A DNA stretch of 34,042 bases from Flavobacteriaceae bacterium (GTDB lineage: Bacteria; Bacteroidota; Bacteroidia; Flavobacteriales; Flavobacteriaceae), in NCBI GenBank assembly GCA_002400885.1, contig NVRM01000018.1, positions 1-34,042 of the forward strand, given 5' to 3'. Shown piece by piece: positions 16,426 through 24,519 of the stretch. The notes beneath the pieces are model-generated. The model searched no databases. It had not been told where the DNA came from and saw only the letters and a program-made list of their open reading frames with translations. Made by a program: the position numbers and the translations under genes. Positions within the stretch are counted from its first letter, which is position 1, and the number at the start of each line of letters is the position of its first letter.

Positions 16426-17016
16426 TTATAAATCTTCGAAAAGTAATAGATATAAATTTTTTGCATTGTTCAAGCCATAACTCATAAAATCCACTTCTTT
16501 TTCGTTTGGATTGTAGTTTTTTACGGCGCCTATATTGCTTGGAATATTACCTCGGTAATGTGAATTTATTCCAGTTAAGCCATCTGTTTGGTTATTTACA
16601 ATTTGGCTAGTGGTGGCATAAACAATGAAATCTTTCGTTAAATCGGAAAGTTTTATATCACTTAATTGGTTTGATGAAAATAAAATACTCCCGTTTTCCG
16701 CAATTAAATGCTCACAGCAAGTAAACAAGGGTGTATTTATGCTGAAATCTGGGGATTTTTTGATGTTTAATGCACCAATGAGTTTGTGCAAATCATTATC
16801 GATACATGTTACAGCGTCCCAATGTTCGTTTTCACTAACAATATGTGTTAGAAAACCTGTGACTTCTTGTAAGCTTGTACAGTATAAGAATTTACCTCCT
16901 TTATCAATAAAATTTTTAACAAAAACACTATCAATAGATTCTTCTTTGATAGTGTTCTTATTAATCTTTTGTTGATCCTGTTTTGATTTTTTAAAGATGT
17001 TTTTAAAAAAACTCAT
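16426..17016 (-). CDS. LUD-domain protein (LutC/YkgG-like)
   Basis: A 196-residue soluble protein. The LUD fold is suggested by VKNFIDKGGKFLYCTSLQEV, AENGSILFSSNQL and the terminal HYRGNIPSNIGAVKNYNPN. LutC-type proteins take part in lactate utilisation together with LutA and LutB, but neither partner is nearby. Its fixed position between ftsH and cdsA suggests a different, unassigned role. The N-terminus is lysine-rich (MSFFKNIFKKSKQDQQK). The gene is 42 nt after ftsH and 3 nt before cdsA. Confidence 0.75.
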   Translation of the reverse strand: MSFFKNIFKKSKQDQQKINKNTIKEESIDSVFVKNFIDKGGKFLYCTSLQEVTGFLTHIVSENEHWDAVTCIDNDLHKLIGALNIKKSPDFSINTPLFTCCEHLIAENGSILFSSNQLSDIKLSDLTKDFIVYATTSQIVNNQTDGLTGINSHYRGNIPSNIGAVKNYNPNEKEVDFMSYGLNNAKNLYLLLFEDL

Positions 17017-17058
17017 GTTACATTTTGAATAATTTCAAAAGTAAAGAAATACTAGCGA

Positions 17059-19056
17059 TTAATCGTTAGATTCTTCTTTATTTTCAATTTTATTCTCAGT
17101 ATCACTTGCTTCTTCCTTATGATCTTCTTTTTTAGGCAGTTCGATAATTTCTTCTTGAAATGGTCTTGGGCCAAAAATAGATAGTAAGTCTTTTTTGAAA
17201 ATTACTTCCTTTTTCAGAAGTAATTCTGCTAAAGCAGTTAGCTTATCTTTATTATCTGTTAGGATCTGTATTGCTCTTTGATATTGCTCGTTTATGATTT
17301 TAGAAATCTCGTCGTCGATCTTTTGAGCAGTCGCTTCGCTGTATGGTTTTGTAAAACTATAGTCTCCATTGTTTGATGAGTCGTAATAGGTTATATTTCC
17401 GATAACATCATTTAATCCGTATACACTTACAATTGCACGGGCTTGTTTCGTTACTTTTTCTAAGTCATTTAAAGCACCGGTAGATATCTTATCAAAGATA
17501 ACACGCTCTGCAGCTCTTCCTGCCAAAGTAGCACACATCTCGTCTAACATTTGCTCTGTACGAACAATCTGACGCTCTTCGGGTAAATACCATGCAGCAC
17601 CTAAGGATTGCCCTCTTGGTACGATTGTTACCTTTACTAATGGAGAAGCATGTTCTAGCATCCAACTAGCGGTTGCGTGTCCTGCTTCGTGAAAAGCAAT
17701 GGTCTTTTTTTCTATGGGAGAAATAATTTTATTTTTCTTTTCTAAACCTCCAACGATACGATCTACCGCGGATAAAAAGTCGATATGGTGTACTGCTTTT
17801 TTATCTTCTCTAGCGGCAATTAATGCTGCTTCGTTACATAAATTAGCAATATCTGCACCAGAAAAACCAGGTGTTTGCTGAGAAAGGAAATGAATATCTA
17901 CATCGGTATGTAATTTTAAAGGACTAATATGAACTTTAAAAATAGCTTCTCTTTCATTAATGTCTGGAAGGTCTACATAGATTTGACGGTCAAAACGACC
18001 GGCTCTCATTAAGGCCTTATCTAAAACATCTGCTCGGTTTGTTGCTGCAATAACAATTACGTTAGACTCTGTTCCAAAACCATCCATTTCTGTCAGTAAT
18101 TGGTTCAATGTGTTTTCACGTTCGTCATTCCCACCAGTCATATTGCTTTTTCCACGCGCTCTACCGATAGCGTCGATTTCATCAATAAATATGATAGAAG
18201 GTGATTTTATTTTTGCTTGTTTAAACAAGTCACGTACCCTAGAGGCACCAACTCCTACAAACATTTCAACAAAGTCAGATCCAGATAACGAGAAAAAGGG
18301 TACACCTGCTTCACCTGCAACGGCTTTTGCCAATAAGGTTTTTCCTGTTCCAGGAGGCCCTACAAGCAATGCTCCTTTAGGGATCTTACCTCCTAAGGCT
18401 GTATACTTTTCTGGGTTTTTTAAGAAGTCTACAATCTCTTGTACTTCCTCTTTTGCTCCAACCAGTCCTGCGACATCTTCAAAGGATGTTTTTACCTTTG
18501 TGTTTTGATCAAATAGTTTCGCCTTTGATTTTCCAATATTGAAAATCTGACTACCACCACCGCCACCACCTGACATACGTTTCATGAAGTAAATCCACAA
18601 ACCAATTAAAAAGATAAAAGGAAGATACATAAGGATAGAATCCATAATGTTTGTCTTGTCTATATGTTGTGTGTCAACATCTAAACTCTTGTCTTCTTTT
18701 GCTTTTTGAATTTGGTTTTCGAAATTTTGTAAATCACCAAAATCATACATGTACAAAGGTCCTCTCTTACTGTATAAAGCAGATTCAGTAAGTTCTCTGT
18801 ACTTTTCTCTGTCTAGTACTTCGTCCTTAATGTATATTTCTGCAGTGCTGTTATTTACGATAAGGATTTTCTCTATATCGTTGTCGTAAAGGGTCGTAAT
18901 AAAATTATTATGACTCAAGTTTTGATTCCCTAAGTTGCTACTGTTAAATACAGTATAGCCAATGTACAATACAAACATGATCCCGTAAATCCAATAGAAA
19001 TTGAATTTAGGAATCTTTATTTTGTTTTTATTATCTGGCGAATTGTTTTCGTTCAT
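17059..19056 (-). CDS. ftsH: ATP-dependent zinc metalloprotease FtsH
   Basis: A membrane-anchored AAA+ protease that degrades damaged membrane proteins and short-lived regulators. 665 residues. Membrane segments are at about 20-38 and 138-159, followed by a glycine run (163-168). The AAA module has Walker A GPPGTGKT (233-240), Walker B IIFIDEID (288-295) and the arginine-finger region RAGRFDRQ (351-358). The zinc site HEAGH is at 456-460. The C-terminal 30 residues are highly charged (E/K/D). It begins 27 nt after rsfS and heads the lipid-synthesis genes in the same transcript direction. Confidence 0.97.
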   Translation of the reverse strand: MNENNSPDNKNKIKIPKFNFYWIYGIMFVLYIGYTVFNSSNLGNQNLSHNNFITTLYDNDIEKILIVNNSTAEIYIKDEVLDREKYRELTESALYSKRGPLYMYDFGDLQNFENQIQKAKEDKSLDVDTQHIDKTNIMDSILMYLPFIFLIGLWIYFMKRMSGGGGGGSQIFNIGKSKAKLFDQNTKVKTSFEDVAGLVGAKEEVQEIVDFLKNPEKYTALGGKIPKGALLVGPPGTGKTLLAKAVAGEAGVPFFSLSGSDFVEMFVGVGASRVRDLFKQAKIKSPSIIFIDEIDAIGRARGKSNMTGGNDERENTLNQLLTEMDGFGTESNVIVIAATNRADVLDKALMRAGRFDRQIYVDLPDINEREAIFKVHISPLKLHTDVDIHFLSQQTPGFSGADIANLCNEAALIAAREDKKAVHHIDFLSAVDRIVGGLEKKNKIISPIEKKTIAFHEAGHATASWMLEHASPLVKVTIVPRGQSLGAAWYLPEERQIVRTEQMLDEMCATLAGRAAERVIFDKISTGALNDLEKVTKQARAIVSVYGLNDVIGNITYYDSSNNGDYSFTKPYSEATAQKIDDEISKIINEQYQRAIQILTDNKDKLTALAELLLKKEVIFKKDLLSIFGPRPFQEEIIELPKKEDHKEEASDTENKIENKEESND

Positions 19057-19083
19057 ATACGTCTTTCAAATGTTGCAATAATA

Positions 19084-19455
19084 TTAGCTAGTAGTATCAA
19101 TATCTGTTATTTTGGCATCACCCCAAAGGCTTTCCAAATCGTAATATTCTCTGGTTTCTTTTTGGAATACATGTACAGCTACACTTACAAAATCCATCAA
19201 AATCCATTCAGCATTTCCTGCTCCTTCAACATGCCATGGTTTTTCTTTACATTGTTTACCTACCATTTTTTGGATAGATCCAGAAATGGCATTTACTTGG
19301 GTATTTGAGTTTCCTGAACAAATGATGTAATAATCACAGACAGTATTTTCTATATCTCTTAAATCTAATAATTTAATATCTTCCCCTTTGACTTCGTCAA
19401 TCCCTTTTATAATTACGGAAATTAACTCATCTACATTTACATTCGTTTTAGTCAT
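19084..19455 (-). CDS. rsfS: ribosome silencing factor RsfS
   Basis: Binds ribosomal protein L14 on the 50S subunit and blocks subunit joining under nutrient limitation. 123 residues with the conserved core DIENTVCDYYIICSGNSNTQ, GAGNAEWILMDFVSVAVHVF and the YYDLESLWGDAK C-terminus. The start is the ATG at 19455; the codon before it in frame is TTG. On the minus strand a -7-like TAACTTTG (complement of 19476-19483) lies just upstream. It is divergent from birA. Confidence 0.93.
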   Translation of the reverse strand: MTKTNVNVDELISVIIKGIDEVKGEDIKLLDLRDIENTVCDYYIICSGNSNTQVNAISGSIQKMVGKQCKEKPWHVEGAGNAEWILMDFVSVAVHVFQKETREYYDLESLWGDAKITDIDTTS

Positions 19456-19475
19456 CAAAAATTATTTATTTAATA

Positions 19476-19521
19476 CAAAGTTATTATTTTTTTGTTAGTA
19501 AACGTGGTTGTCTTAACTTTG
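19476..19521. promoter_or_regulatory. divergent promoters of birA (plus) and rsfS (minus)
   Basis: For birA, TTTG (19491-19494), a 19-nt spacer and TAACTTTG (19514-19521) form a textbook Bacteroidota promoter 18 nt before the start codon. For rsfS, the complement of 19476-19483 also reads TAACTTTG, but no good TTTG partner is visible. The two cores lie back to back within 46 bp. Confidence 0.7.
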
Positions 19522-19538
19522 TTTCTATATTATTAATC

Positions 19539-20276
19539 ATGAAGTTAATCAAACTTAGTGCCATTGGCTCTACGAACGCATATTTAAAGGAGCTGTGTCA
19601 GCAAGAAAAACAACAATCTTATACCGTGGTTCAGACCCATGAGCAATCTCAGGGGCGTGGTCAATTGGGGACGACCTGGGTTTCTGACAAGGGAAAGAAC
19701 CTGACGTTTAGCGTGTTAGTTAATTTTTTAAAGTTTGAAGTTGGAGATCAATTCTTTATAAGCATGGCTGTTTCTTTGGCGATTCAGAAAGTGCTGAACG
19801 CTTATGTAGACAATGATATAAGGGTGAAATGGCCAAACGACATTTTGGCAGATGGTCAGAAAATTGCGGGTATTTTAATCGAAAACAATTTGTCTGGTGG
19901 GCACTTGAGTAGGGTTGTAATCGGAATTGGCCTAAATGTGAATCAAGAAAGTTTTCCAAATGAAATTCCCAATGCTACTTCTTTAAAATTATTGACCAAT
20001 AAAAGCTTTGAATTGGAAACTGTTTTGGACGAAATTATTACGAGTATAGAATACTATATGGCCATAGTATTACATGGCGGTTTTGACTTTTTAACCAAGT
20101 TGTATTATGGAAAACTATTTCGTTTTGGTGAATGTACTTGTTTTACGGACGCGAGCGGGCTTTCGTTTTCTGGAAAAATAATAGGAGTGACCCATGCAGG
20201 AATGCTACGGGTGGAAGTAGGAGATAAAAAAACTCGAGAATTTAATTTAAAAGAAATTAAGTTTTCGAGTTTTTAA
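19539..20276 (+). CDS. birA: biotin--[acetyl-CoA-carboxylase] ligase
   Basis: Activates biotin to biotinyl-5'-AMP and attaches it to the biotin carboxyl carrier protein. 245 residues without the N-terminal winged helix of E. coli BirA, so it is a class I ligase that does not act as a repressor. Visible motifs are QSQGRGQLGTTW (biotinyl-AMP loop; the usual second arginine is replaced), VKWPNDI, and AGILIENN. The C-terminal SH3-like cap includes ECTCFTDASGL. It is a single gene with its own promoter. Confidence 0.92.
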   Translation: MKLIKLSAIGSTNAYLKELCQQEKQQSYTVVQTHEQSQGRGQLGTTWVSDKGKNLTFSVLVNFLKFEVGDQFFISMAVSLAIQKVLNAYVDNDIRVKWPNDILADGQKIAGILIENNLSGGHLSRVVIGIGLNVNQESFPNEIPNATSLKLLTNKSFELETVLDEIITSIEYYMAIVLHGGFDFLTKLYYGKLFRFGECTCFTDASGLSFSGKIIGVTHAGMLRVEVGDKKTREFNLKEIKFSSF

Positions 20277-20282
20277 AATATG

Positions 20283-20314
20283 TACCGCCTGTCATCTTTA
20301 GAGGGCAGGCGGTA
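20283..20314. terminator. GC-rich hairpin between convergent genes
   Basis: TACCGCCTG (20283-20291) pairs perfectly with CAGGCGGTA (20306-20314) around a ~14-nt loop. It sits 7 bp after the birA stop and 6 bp before the SRPBCC stop. No T-run follows on either strand, so it may be a processing or stabilising hairpin or a weak terminator rather than a classic intrinsic one. It is unusually GC-rich for this genome. Confidence 0.5.
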
Positions 20315-20319
20315 AATGT

Positions 20320-20709
20320 TTATAGTTTTGCAATGTTTTCTGACAAGGTGTCTATGAATTTTTGCAATGGTTTTTTAACCATCATGGCCATCATAGGATT
20401 AAAGTCTCCTGTAAAGCTTAATTTAGTTTCAGCAGTTGTATCTGAAACTTCTTTGATGTCTGCAGTCAATGTAAATGGTAATTTACTACTAGCAGCACCT
20501 AAAATAACTTTGTCAAACTCTTGAGTTTCTTTGATAACCATTCTGATTTCTGGCATTCCCTTTAAAGAAAAGAGCATAGAATCTCCGTCGATTTCAAATT
20601 TCTCTGTGTTTTCTGGTAATAACTGCTTGAAATTCTTAAGGTCTGTCAAAAAGTCAAAGGTTTCCTTTTGTGATTTATTAACAGGTGTGTTTGTGCTTTC
20701 TAAATTCAT
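20320..20709 (-). CDS. SRPBCC / START-like ligand-binding protein
   Basis: A 129-residue soluble protein. It begins with a strand and the helical FLTDLKNFKQLLPENTEKFE, continues with antiparallel strands (MLFSLKGMPEIRMVIKE, TLTADIKEVSDTTAETKLSF) and ends in a long C-terminal helix with MMAMMVKKPLQKFIDTLSEN. This is the CoxG/polyketide-cyclase-like SRPBCC pattern, which usually holds a hydrophobic ligand. It follows pyrE by 7 nt, so the two are surely cotranscribed; no functional link to pyrimidines is known. No catalytic motif is visible. Confidence 0.75.
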   Translation of the reverse strand: MNLESTNTPVNKSQKETFDFLTDLKNFKQLLPENTEKFEIDGDSMLFSLKGMPEIRMVIKETQEFDKVILGAASSKLPFTLTADIKEVSDTTAETKLSFTGDFNPMMAMMVKKPLQKFIDTLSENIAKL

Positions 20710-20716
20710 AGAGTTG

Positions 20717-21358
20717 TTATTTGTTCCACGTACTAGGATTAATACGCCATTGTTTTAATGTTTCTAATTCCTTTTCTGCGATATAATTGTTCTCACTGGC
20801 TAATTCCAATAAGTTATCATAATCACTTAAAGTAGTTAATTCTACTCCGTCATTTTCAAAATTACTTGCTGCAATTTCGAATCCATAAGAAAATATAGCA
20901 ACCATTCCTTTTACATCAGCTCCAGCTTCTTTTAGTGCTTTAACGGCGTTTAAACTGCTTTTTCCAGTACTGATTAAATCTTCGATAACTACCACGCGTT
21001 TTCCTGGTTCTAAAACCCCTTCTACTTGGTTTTGTCTTCCATGTTTCTTCGCTTCTGGTCGTACATATATAAAGGGAACGTTTAAATACTCGGCAACCAA
21101 TACACCAATAGCGATGGCGCCAGTAGCAACTCCTGCTATTACTTCAGGTTTTCCGTATTTCTCTTCAATTATTTTACCTAATTCTTCACGAAGGTAGGTG
21201 CGAATTATTGGGTAAGACAGGGTCGTACGGTTGTCGCAATAAATTGGAGAATTCCATCCAGAAGCCCAAGTAAATGGTTCTTGTGGACTCAATTTAATGG
21301 CCTTTATTTGAAGTAAAAGCTCTGCTGTTCTTTTTGCTGTATCTTTGTTGAAAATCAT
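20717..21358 (-). CDS. pyrE: orotate phosphoribosyltransferase
   Basis: Converts orotate + PRPP to OMP. 213 residues from the ATG at 21358 (MIFNKDTAKRTAELLL). The frame extends upstream to 21409 but only through the divergent NUDIX gene. Motifs are the PRPP loop VVVIEDLISTGKSS, the flexible-loop RPEAKKHGRQNQVEG, and the substrate region PFTWASGWNSPIYCDNR. The start lies 7 bp from the start of the divergent NUDIX gene, and its -7 box (TACATTTG, complement of 21363-21370) leaves almost no room for an untranslated leader. Confidence 0.94.
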   Translation of the reverse strand: MIFNKDTAKRTAELLLQIKAIKLSPQEPFTWASGWNSPIYCDNRTTLSYPIIRTYLREELGKIIEEKYGKPEVIAGVATGAIAIGVLVAEYLNVPFIYVRPEAKKHGRQNQVEGVLEPGKRVVVIEDLISTGKSSLNAVKALKEAGADVKGMVAIFSYGFEIAASNFENDGVELTTLSDYDNLLELASENNYIAEKELETLKQWRINPSTWNK

Positions 21359-21370
21359 ACTGCAAATGTA
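21340..21370. promoter_or_regulatory. overlapping divergent promoters of pyrE and the NUDIX gene
   Basis: On the plus strand, TATCTTTG (21340-21347) lies 18 nt before the NUDIX ATG at 21366, inside the pyrE coding region. On the minus strand, TACATTTG (complement of 21363-21370) lies 4 nt before the pyrE ATG and overlaps the NUDIX start codon. Both fit TAnnTTTG; clear TTTG partners were not found. The pyrE mRNA would be leaderless or nearly so. Confidence 0.5.
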
Positions 21371-21968
21371 TAAAGTTTTTGTGAATGAACGTCCTTTAAT
21401 TTTCACCAATAATAAGAAGGATGTAGGATTGAATTATTGCGACTATGATATGTCCATGAATTTTAAGGATATTGTAAGTCTATTAGGTAAAAGTAAATTG
21501 ACGGAGCAATGCGTTTATCACGCGGATATATCCTTGATGTGGTCCGCTTTTAAAGCATCTTTTAAGATAGAAAGAGCGGCAGGAGGTGTTGTTTTTAATA
21601 AGAAAGAAGAAGTATTGTTTATTTATAGGTTTGGGAAATGGGATTTGCCAAAGGGACATATAGAAAAAGGAGAGGGTAAAAAAGAAGCGGCCATTAGGGA
21701 AGTAGAAGAAGAGTGTGGAATTAGCGCTTTAGAAATTGTAAAGAAGCTACCTACTACTTACCATATGTTTGAAAGGAATGGTCAAATGGTTTTGAAAATT
21801 ACGCATTGGTATCAAATGTTTTCATCGGATCAGGGCCCACTTGTGGGGCAGGAAGAGGAGGGAATAGAATTGGTTTGCTTTAAAGCCAAGGAAGCGCAAG
21901 ATATTGCATTGGAAAACAGTTATAAAAACATTGTATTATTACTTCAAAGTTGTGAAGATCTAAAATAA
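21366..21968 (+). CDS. NUDIX hydrolase with N-terminal extension
   Basis: A 200-residue protein. A complete Nudix box spans 97-119: G-x5-E-x7-REVEEECGI beginning GHIEKGEGKKE. This motif coordinates the metal that hydrolyses nucleoside diphosphates linked to X. The FGKWDLPKGHIEKGEG context resembles Ap4A hydrolases and MutT-like diphosphatases, but the substrate cannot be read. Residues 1-70 form an extra N-terminal part unlike the core. The start is the ATG at 21366 (MYKVFVNERPLIF); an earlier in-frame ATG at 21345 would overlap pyrE and adds seven uncharacteristic residues. Confidence 0.85.
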   Translation: MYKVFVNERPLIFTNNKKDVGLNYCDYDMSMNFKDIVSLLGKSKLTEQCVYHADISLMWSAFKASFKIERAAGGVVFNKKEEVLFIYRFGKWDLPKGHIEKGEGKKEAAIREVEEECGISALEIVKKLPTTYHMFERNGQMVLKITHWYQMFSSDQGPLVGQEEEGIELVCFKAKEAQDIALENSYKNIVLLLQSCEDLK

Positions 21969-21986
21969 AACTAAAAATAAAAACTG

Positions 21987-22061
21987 TACATTTGCAGCTT
22001 TTTGAAAATTAATTGATTGACACCTTTTGTGTCATGTTAAAAGTTGGAGTATAAGAGCTCC
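21987..22061 (+). promoter_or_regulatory. promoter and folded leader of the SulP-led operon
   Basis: TACATTTG (21987-21994) fits the -7 box. The ~70-nt leader then holds two small hairpins: TGACAC (22018-22023) with GTGTCA (22029-22034), and GGAG (22046-22049) with CTCC (22058-22061). The start codon is at 22073. The second hairpin could mask or present the GGAG as a ribosome-binding element. No known riboswitch consensus was recognised. Confidence 0.45.
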
Positions 22062-22072
22062 GTGATTAAATT

Positions 22073-23752
22073 ATGACTGAATTTATAAAAAAGAGAGCGT
22101 CAAATATTAAAAACGATGTATTGTCGGGTATTACCGTCTCTTTAGCCTTGGTACCAGAAGCAGTAGCTTTTGCATTTGTAGCTGGTGTTGATCCATTAGT
22201 TGGTTTGTATGCTGCCTTTATGGTAGGATTAATTACGTCTATTTTTGGAGGTCGTCCAGGGATGATTTCTGGAGCAACCGGTGCGTTAGCTGTAGTAATG
22301 GTTTCCTTAGTGAAAGATGGAAATGCGATGGGCTTACCAGAGGATAATTTAGGACTATACTATTTGTTTGCTACCGTAATACTGATGGGATTGATTCAGG
22401 TTTCTGCTGGTTTGTTAAAACTAGGTAAATTTGTACGTCTTATTCCACACCCTGTAATGATGGGATTTGTGAATGGTTTAGCCATTGTAATTTTCTTTTC
22501 GCAATTGGGAATGTTTCCAGATGCTGTAACTGGAACTAGTTTATTCTTGAAAGAAGAAGGCAGTTGGTTTTGGAGTATTGATTTGGCTTGGTTCGCAGAA
22601 TTGTTTGCTAATACAAAATTTTGGTTGATGTCTGGATTGGTTGGATTGACCATGCTTATGATGTGGGGACTGCCTCAATTTAAATATACAAAAAAGATAC
22701 CGGAAGCATTGTTGGCTATTTTAGTAGTGAGCTTCTTGGCAATCTATTTTAATTTAGACGTTGCTACCGTAGGCTCTTTTATTAGAGATGGTGGTGGAGA
22801 AGGGTTAAAAGGAGGATTACCGACCTTACACTTGGAAACTTTCCAGAAAATTCCATTCACTTGGGAGTCTATAAAGTTCATTTTTCCTTATGCTTTAATT
22901 TTAGCAGCGATTGGATTAATTGAATCGTTAATGACCTTAAATCTAATCGATGATTTAACGGATACCCGTGGAAACAGTAACAGAGAATGTATTGCCCAAG
23001 GTGGAGCAAATATTGTGACTGGACTGTTTGGAGGAATGGGTGGTTGTGCTATGATTGGCCAATCTATTATTAATATAAAAGGAGGTGGACGTACGAGGTT
23101 GTCTGGTGTGGTTGCCGCTGTATTATTGTTGTTATTTATCTTATTTGGATCTTCTTATATTGAGCAAATTCCAATTGCAGCGCTTGTAGGAGTTATGTTT
23201 ATGGTCGTTATTGGAACGTTTGCTTGGAGTAGTTTTAGAATTATTAATAAAATACCAAAAGCAGATTTATTTGTACTGATCTTAGTGTCATCTTTAACTG
23301 TTATATTTGATTTAGCGGTGGCTGTAATTGCAGGGGTAATTGTGAGTGCATTGGTATTCTCTTGGGAAAATGCTACACGTATTAGAGCACGTAAAAGAAC
23401 CAAAGAAGATGGAACTAAAATATACGAAATATGGGGCCCATTATTTTTCGGGTCAATTACTGCATTTGTCGATAAATTTGACGTGAAGAATGATCCAGAT
23501 AATGTTGAAATAGATTTTGTTGAATCTCGTGTAAGTGATCATTCTGCAATTGAAGCTATTTTTAATATTGTAGAAAAATATGAAGCTGTCGGAAAGAAGG
23601 TGCAATTAAAGCACTTGAGCGAAGAATGTAAAGTGTTATTGCTAAAAGGAAGTCCTAAATTTGCATCGCTTATTGTGGATGATATTGATGACCCTCGTTA
23701 TCATTTAGCAGCAAACCCAGAAGCTTTTACTAAAGGCTTGAATGAATCCTAA
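22073..23752 (+). CDS. SulP-family inorganic anion transporter with STAS domain
   Basis: A 559-residue secondary transporter for sulfate, bicarbonate or a similar anion. The signature region GITVSLALVPEAVAFAFVAG lies at about 19-38. The membrane part ends near residue 435, and a C-terminal STAS domain follows (GPLFFGSITAFVDKFDVKND, then EIDFVESRVSDHSAIEAIFN). The ion cannot be decided from motifs alone. The stop is 2 nt before the Lgt-like gene, so it leads a four-gene run with the lipid-type genes. Either the transporter supplies something to them or they merely share a promoter. Confidence 0.9.
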   Translation: MTEFIKKRASNIKNDVLSGITVSLALVPEAVAFAFVAGVDPLVGLYAAFMVGLITSIFGGRPGMISGATGALAVVMVSLVKDGNAMGLPEDNLGLYYLFATVILMGLIQVSAGLLKLGKFVRLIPHPVMMGFVNGLAIVIFFSQLGMFPDAVTGTSLFLKEEGSWFWSIDLAWFAELFANTKFWLMSGLVGLTMLMMWGLPQFKYTKKIPEALLAILVVSFLAIYFNLDVATVGSFIRDGGGEGLKGGLPTLHLETFQKIPFTWESIKFIFPYALILAAIGLIESLMTLNLIDDLTDTRGNSNRECIAQGGANIVTGLFGGMGGCAMIGQSIINIKGGGRTRLSGVVAAVLLLLFILFGSSYIEQIPIAALVGVMFMVVIGTFAWSSFRIINKIPKADLFVLILVSSLTVIFDLAVAVIAGVIVSALVFSWENATRIRARKRTKEDGTKIYEIWGPLFFGSITAFVDKFDVKNDPDNVEIDFVESRVSDHSAIEAIFNIVEKYEAVGKKVQLKHLSEECKVLLLKGSPKFASLIVDDIDDPRYHLAANPEAFTKGLNES

Positions 23753-23754
23753 TA

Positions 23755-24519
23755 ATGGAGATCCCATTCGAACCAATATTACTAGGAAGAACGCTAAATA
23801 TTCATTTAATTTTTGAATATTTAGCGTTCTTTGTTGCGTATAGATATTACCGTTTTTTGAAAAAAAACCAAATAGATGCTATAGGAGAGTTAAACCGTTT
23901 GAGTATTATTATCGGGGCTATATTCGGTGCTTTTATAGGTTCTCGTGTTATTGGTTTCCTTGAAAATCCATTGTTTTTAAAATTTGAAGGACTGACGACT
24001 ATTATTCAGTTGTTCAATTTAAAAACTATAATGGGTGGGTTATTTGGTGGTTTGTTAGGAGTAGAGCTCTCAAAAAAAGTAATTGGAGAAAAACAATCTT
24101 CCGGAGATTTGTTTACGTTTCCCATTATTCTAGGGATTATGATTGGACGCATCGGCTGTTTTTTATATGGAATAAATGAATTCACCTATGGAATTGAGAC
24201 TTCATTTTTTACTGGAATTGATATAGGAGATGGGCTATTAAGGCATCCCATCGCCTTATACGAAATTGTGTTTCTTGCATTTTTAATGTATTTATTAAGG
24301 AAGATCAGCTACAAAAAGCTACCGGCAGGGGGGCTCTTTAAATTGTTTATGATCTTTTATTTTGGTTTTCGGTTTTTCATTGAGTTTTTAAAACCAAATG
24401 TGTTTTATGTGTTGGGAATTAGTAGTATACAGTTTTTGTGTATCTTGTGTTGGTTTTATTATTTAACAACCATAAAAAAAATCGTTAATTATGCCCGTAA
24501 GAGATTATACCTATTATGA
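23755..24519 (+). CDS. Lgt-like integral membrane protein (divergent prolipoprotein diacylglyceryl transferase homologue)
   Basis: 254 residues with about seven membrane segments in the Lgt arrangement. Recognisable Lgt elements are GRIGC (131-135, the Lgt signature GRxGN/C), RHPIALYE (163-170, cf. RHPxQLYE) and FRFFIEFLKP (205-214, cf. R-x-x-x-EF). The HGGL motif of canonical Lgt reads MGGL at 93-96, so the conserved histidine is missing. The family transfers diacylglycerol from phosphatidylglycerol to lipobox cysteines. With this change and its coupling to a radical SAM lipid-type enzyme (29-nt overlap), it may act on another acceptor. It could also be a second true Lgt. The housekeeping lgt is not in this window. 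Confidence 0.72.
   Translation: MEIPFEPILLGRTLNIHLIFEYLAFFVAYRYYRFLKKNQIDAIGELNRLSIIIGAIFGAFIGSRVIGFLENPLFLKFEGLTTIIQLFNLKTIMGGLFGGLLGVELSKKVIGEKQSSGDLFTFPIILGIMIGRIGCFLYGINEFTYGIETSFFTGIDIGDGLLRHPIALYEIVFLAFLMYLLRKISYKKLPAGGLFKLFMIFYFGFRFFIEFLKPNVFYVLGISSIQFLCILCWFYYLTTIKKIVNYARKRLYLL

Noticed and set aside
16625-16975. A 116-codon frame antisense to the LUD gene
   Set aside because: It has no signal, motif or start context, and the sense gene fits the operon spacing.
18110-18508. A 132-codon frame antisense to ftsH
   Set aside because: It lies wholly over the conserved AAA domain; the frame is open only because of the codon use of ftsH.
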